In this document: piece after piece, positions 4,495-5,306 of the stretch
Layout of the letters: each line of letters starts with the position of its first letter
Position numbering within the stretch: position 1 is the first letter of the stretch
NCBI GenBank assembly: GCA_016198885.1
Contig: JACQHV010000153.1
Span: forward strand, 1-5,306
Direction of reading: 5' to 3'
Origin: Gammaproteobacteria bacterium
Lineage (GTDB): Bacteria; Pseudomonadota; Gammaproteobacteria; Eutrophobiales; Eutrophobiaceae
DNA length: 5,306 nt
The notes under the pieces: model-generated
Databases searched by the model: none
Told to the model about the DNA's origin: nothing
What the model saw: only the letters and a program-made list of their open reading frames with translations
Position numbers and translations under genes: made by a program

Positions 4495-5306
4495 TGGACT
4501 GGAGCCTGCTGGCTCTCCCCGGTTTTATTGTGTGGACGATCATTCTGATCCTGCCGTGGCGTCCCTGGAGCACACGCGAATCACTGGATGCCGATCCATC
4601 GTTGCAGCTTGATCTCTCCTGCATCACAGTATTGATCCCGGCACGTAATGAGCAGCTTGTCATTGCTGACACCCTGGATGCTCTCTTGAAACAAGGACAG
4701 GGACTCAGGATCATCCTGATTGACGATCAATCGGCTGATGATACTGTTGAAACAGCAAGACAAAAAGAGTTTGAAAATCTTCAAATCATCAATGGAAATA
4801 ATAATCCAGACGGCTGGACTGGAAAATTATGGGCGCTTGAACAAGGGCGTCATCTGGTTAATACCGATCTTATACTCCTGCTGGATGCTGACATCCGTTT
4901 ACAACCCGGAACCATCGCAAAATTATTATCAAAACTCAACAGGGAACAGTTAGACATGATCTCTTTAATGGCATGTCTCAGGATGAAGTATTTCTGGGAA
5001 AAGTTGTTGATACCGGCATTCATCTTTTTCTATAAATTGCTTTATCCCTTCCAACTATCGAATTCGACTTCACGATATGTTGCAGCAGCAGCAGGCGGAT
5101 GTATTTTAATAAAAACTTCGGCACTTTCAGAGATTGGTGGATTTGGCAGTCTCAAAGAATGTTTGATCGACGATTGCGCCCTCGCCCGGAAAATCAAAAA
5201 CAACAACGGAAAGATCTGGATTGGACTGACACATTCCGCAATCAGTCTCAGACATTATGAATACTTGCAGTCGATCTGGGATATGGTGACACGTACCGCC
5301 TTTACC
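4494..5306 (+). CDS. hpnB: Hopanoid-associated glycosyltransferase HpnB, N-terminal part (3' end outside window)
   Basis: The frame is open from the ATG at 4494-4496 to the window edge, giving 271 residues. The start overlaps the hpnH TGA by one base (TGATG) and has no clear Shine-Dalgarno of its own, so translation is probably coupled to hpnH. Features are an N-terminal hydrophobic helix (about 5-21), then a family 2 (GT-A) glycosyltransferase fold: IPARNE (48-53), DDQS (77-80), GWTGKLWAL (107-115), and the DAD metal/nucleotide-sugar motif at 131-133. A hydrophobic segment (about 171-186), AAAAGGC (197-203) and IDDCALARK (225-233), matching the ED-type acceptor motif, follow. This order fits HpnB, a membrane-associated protein of hopanoid clusters. 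From memory the family runs to about 380 residues, so roughly a third is missing. Its acceptor and sugar are not firmly established. A generic polyprenol-type GT2 is the alternative, but adjacency to hpnH favours HpnB. Confidence 0.88.
   Translation, partial: MDWSLLALPGFIVWTIILILPWRPWSTRESLDADPSLQLDLSCITVLIPARNEQLVIADTLDALLKQGQGLRIILIDDQSADDTVETARQKEFENLQIINGNNNPDGWTGKLWALEQGRHLVNTDLILLLDADIRLQPGTIAKLLSKLNREQLDMISLMACLRMKYFWEKLLIPAFIFFYKLLYPFQLSNSTSRYVAAAAGGCILIKTSALSEIGGFGSLKECLIDDCALARKIKNNNGKIWIGLTHSAISLRHYEYLQSIWDMVTRTAFT

Noticed and set aside
4322..4784. Minus-strand frames crossing the hpnH/hpnB junction
   Set aside because: They are antisense to two conserved frames and have no homology I recognise.
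4720..4953. Plus-strand 77-residue frame inside hpnB
   Set aside because: It is a different reading phase of hpnB. The hpnB phase contains the ordered glycosyltransferase motifs and stays open to the window edge.

Overview
The window looks like chromosomal DNA from a hopanoid-producing proteobacterium. The Dxs protein closely resembles enterobacterial Dxs along its whole length, and the HpnH and HpnB relatives are of proteobacterial type. A beta- or gammaproteobacterium is most likely, but the sequence alone does not settle the genus. Base composition appears moderate. I see no mobile-element gene, tRNA, rRNA or CRISPR array.

Layout: (1) Bases 1-267 hold the 3' end of a metallo-beta-lactamase-fold hydrolase gene on the plus strand. 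(2) Directly abutting it and convergent is a complete minus-strand gene for a two-helix DUF502 membrane protein (268-849). (3) Bases 850-1243 form a gene-free spacer with two kinds of repetitive DNA: a degenerate heptamer array arranged as an inverted repeat (929-995), and two oppositely oriented hairpin repeats of the CTGGAT...ATGAC kind (1044-1090 and 1106-1156). (4) A complete dxs gene lies on the minus strand (1244-3139). (5) A 221-base AT-rich divergent promoter region (3140-3360) follows. (6) On the plus strand come hpnH (3361-4494) and hpnB (4494 to the window edge), which overlap by one base.

The right half is metabolically coherent. Dxs makes 1-deoxy-D-xylulose 5-phosphate, the first committed intermediate of the MEP isoprenoid pathway. 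That pathway supplies the squalene from which hopenes are cyclised. HpnH, a radical SAM enzyme, adds the 5'-deoxyadenosyl group to diploptene to begin the extended C35 side chain. HpnB is a hopanoid-associated glycosyltransferase of unsettled role. Precursor supply and side-chain elaboration are therefore divergently transcribed from one shared control region. The genes themselves belong to known families. The least explained parts are the repeat-rich spacer and the symmetrical elements in the dxs/hpnH control region.
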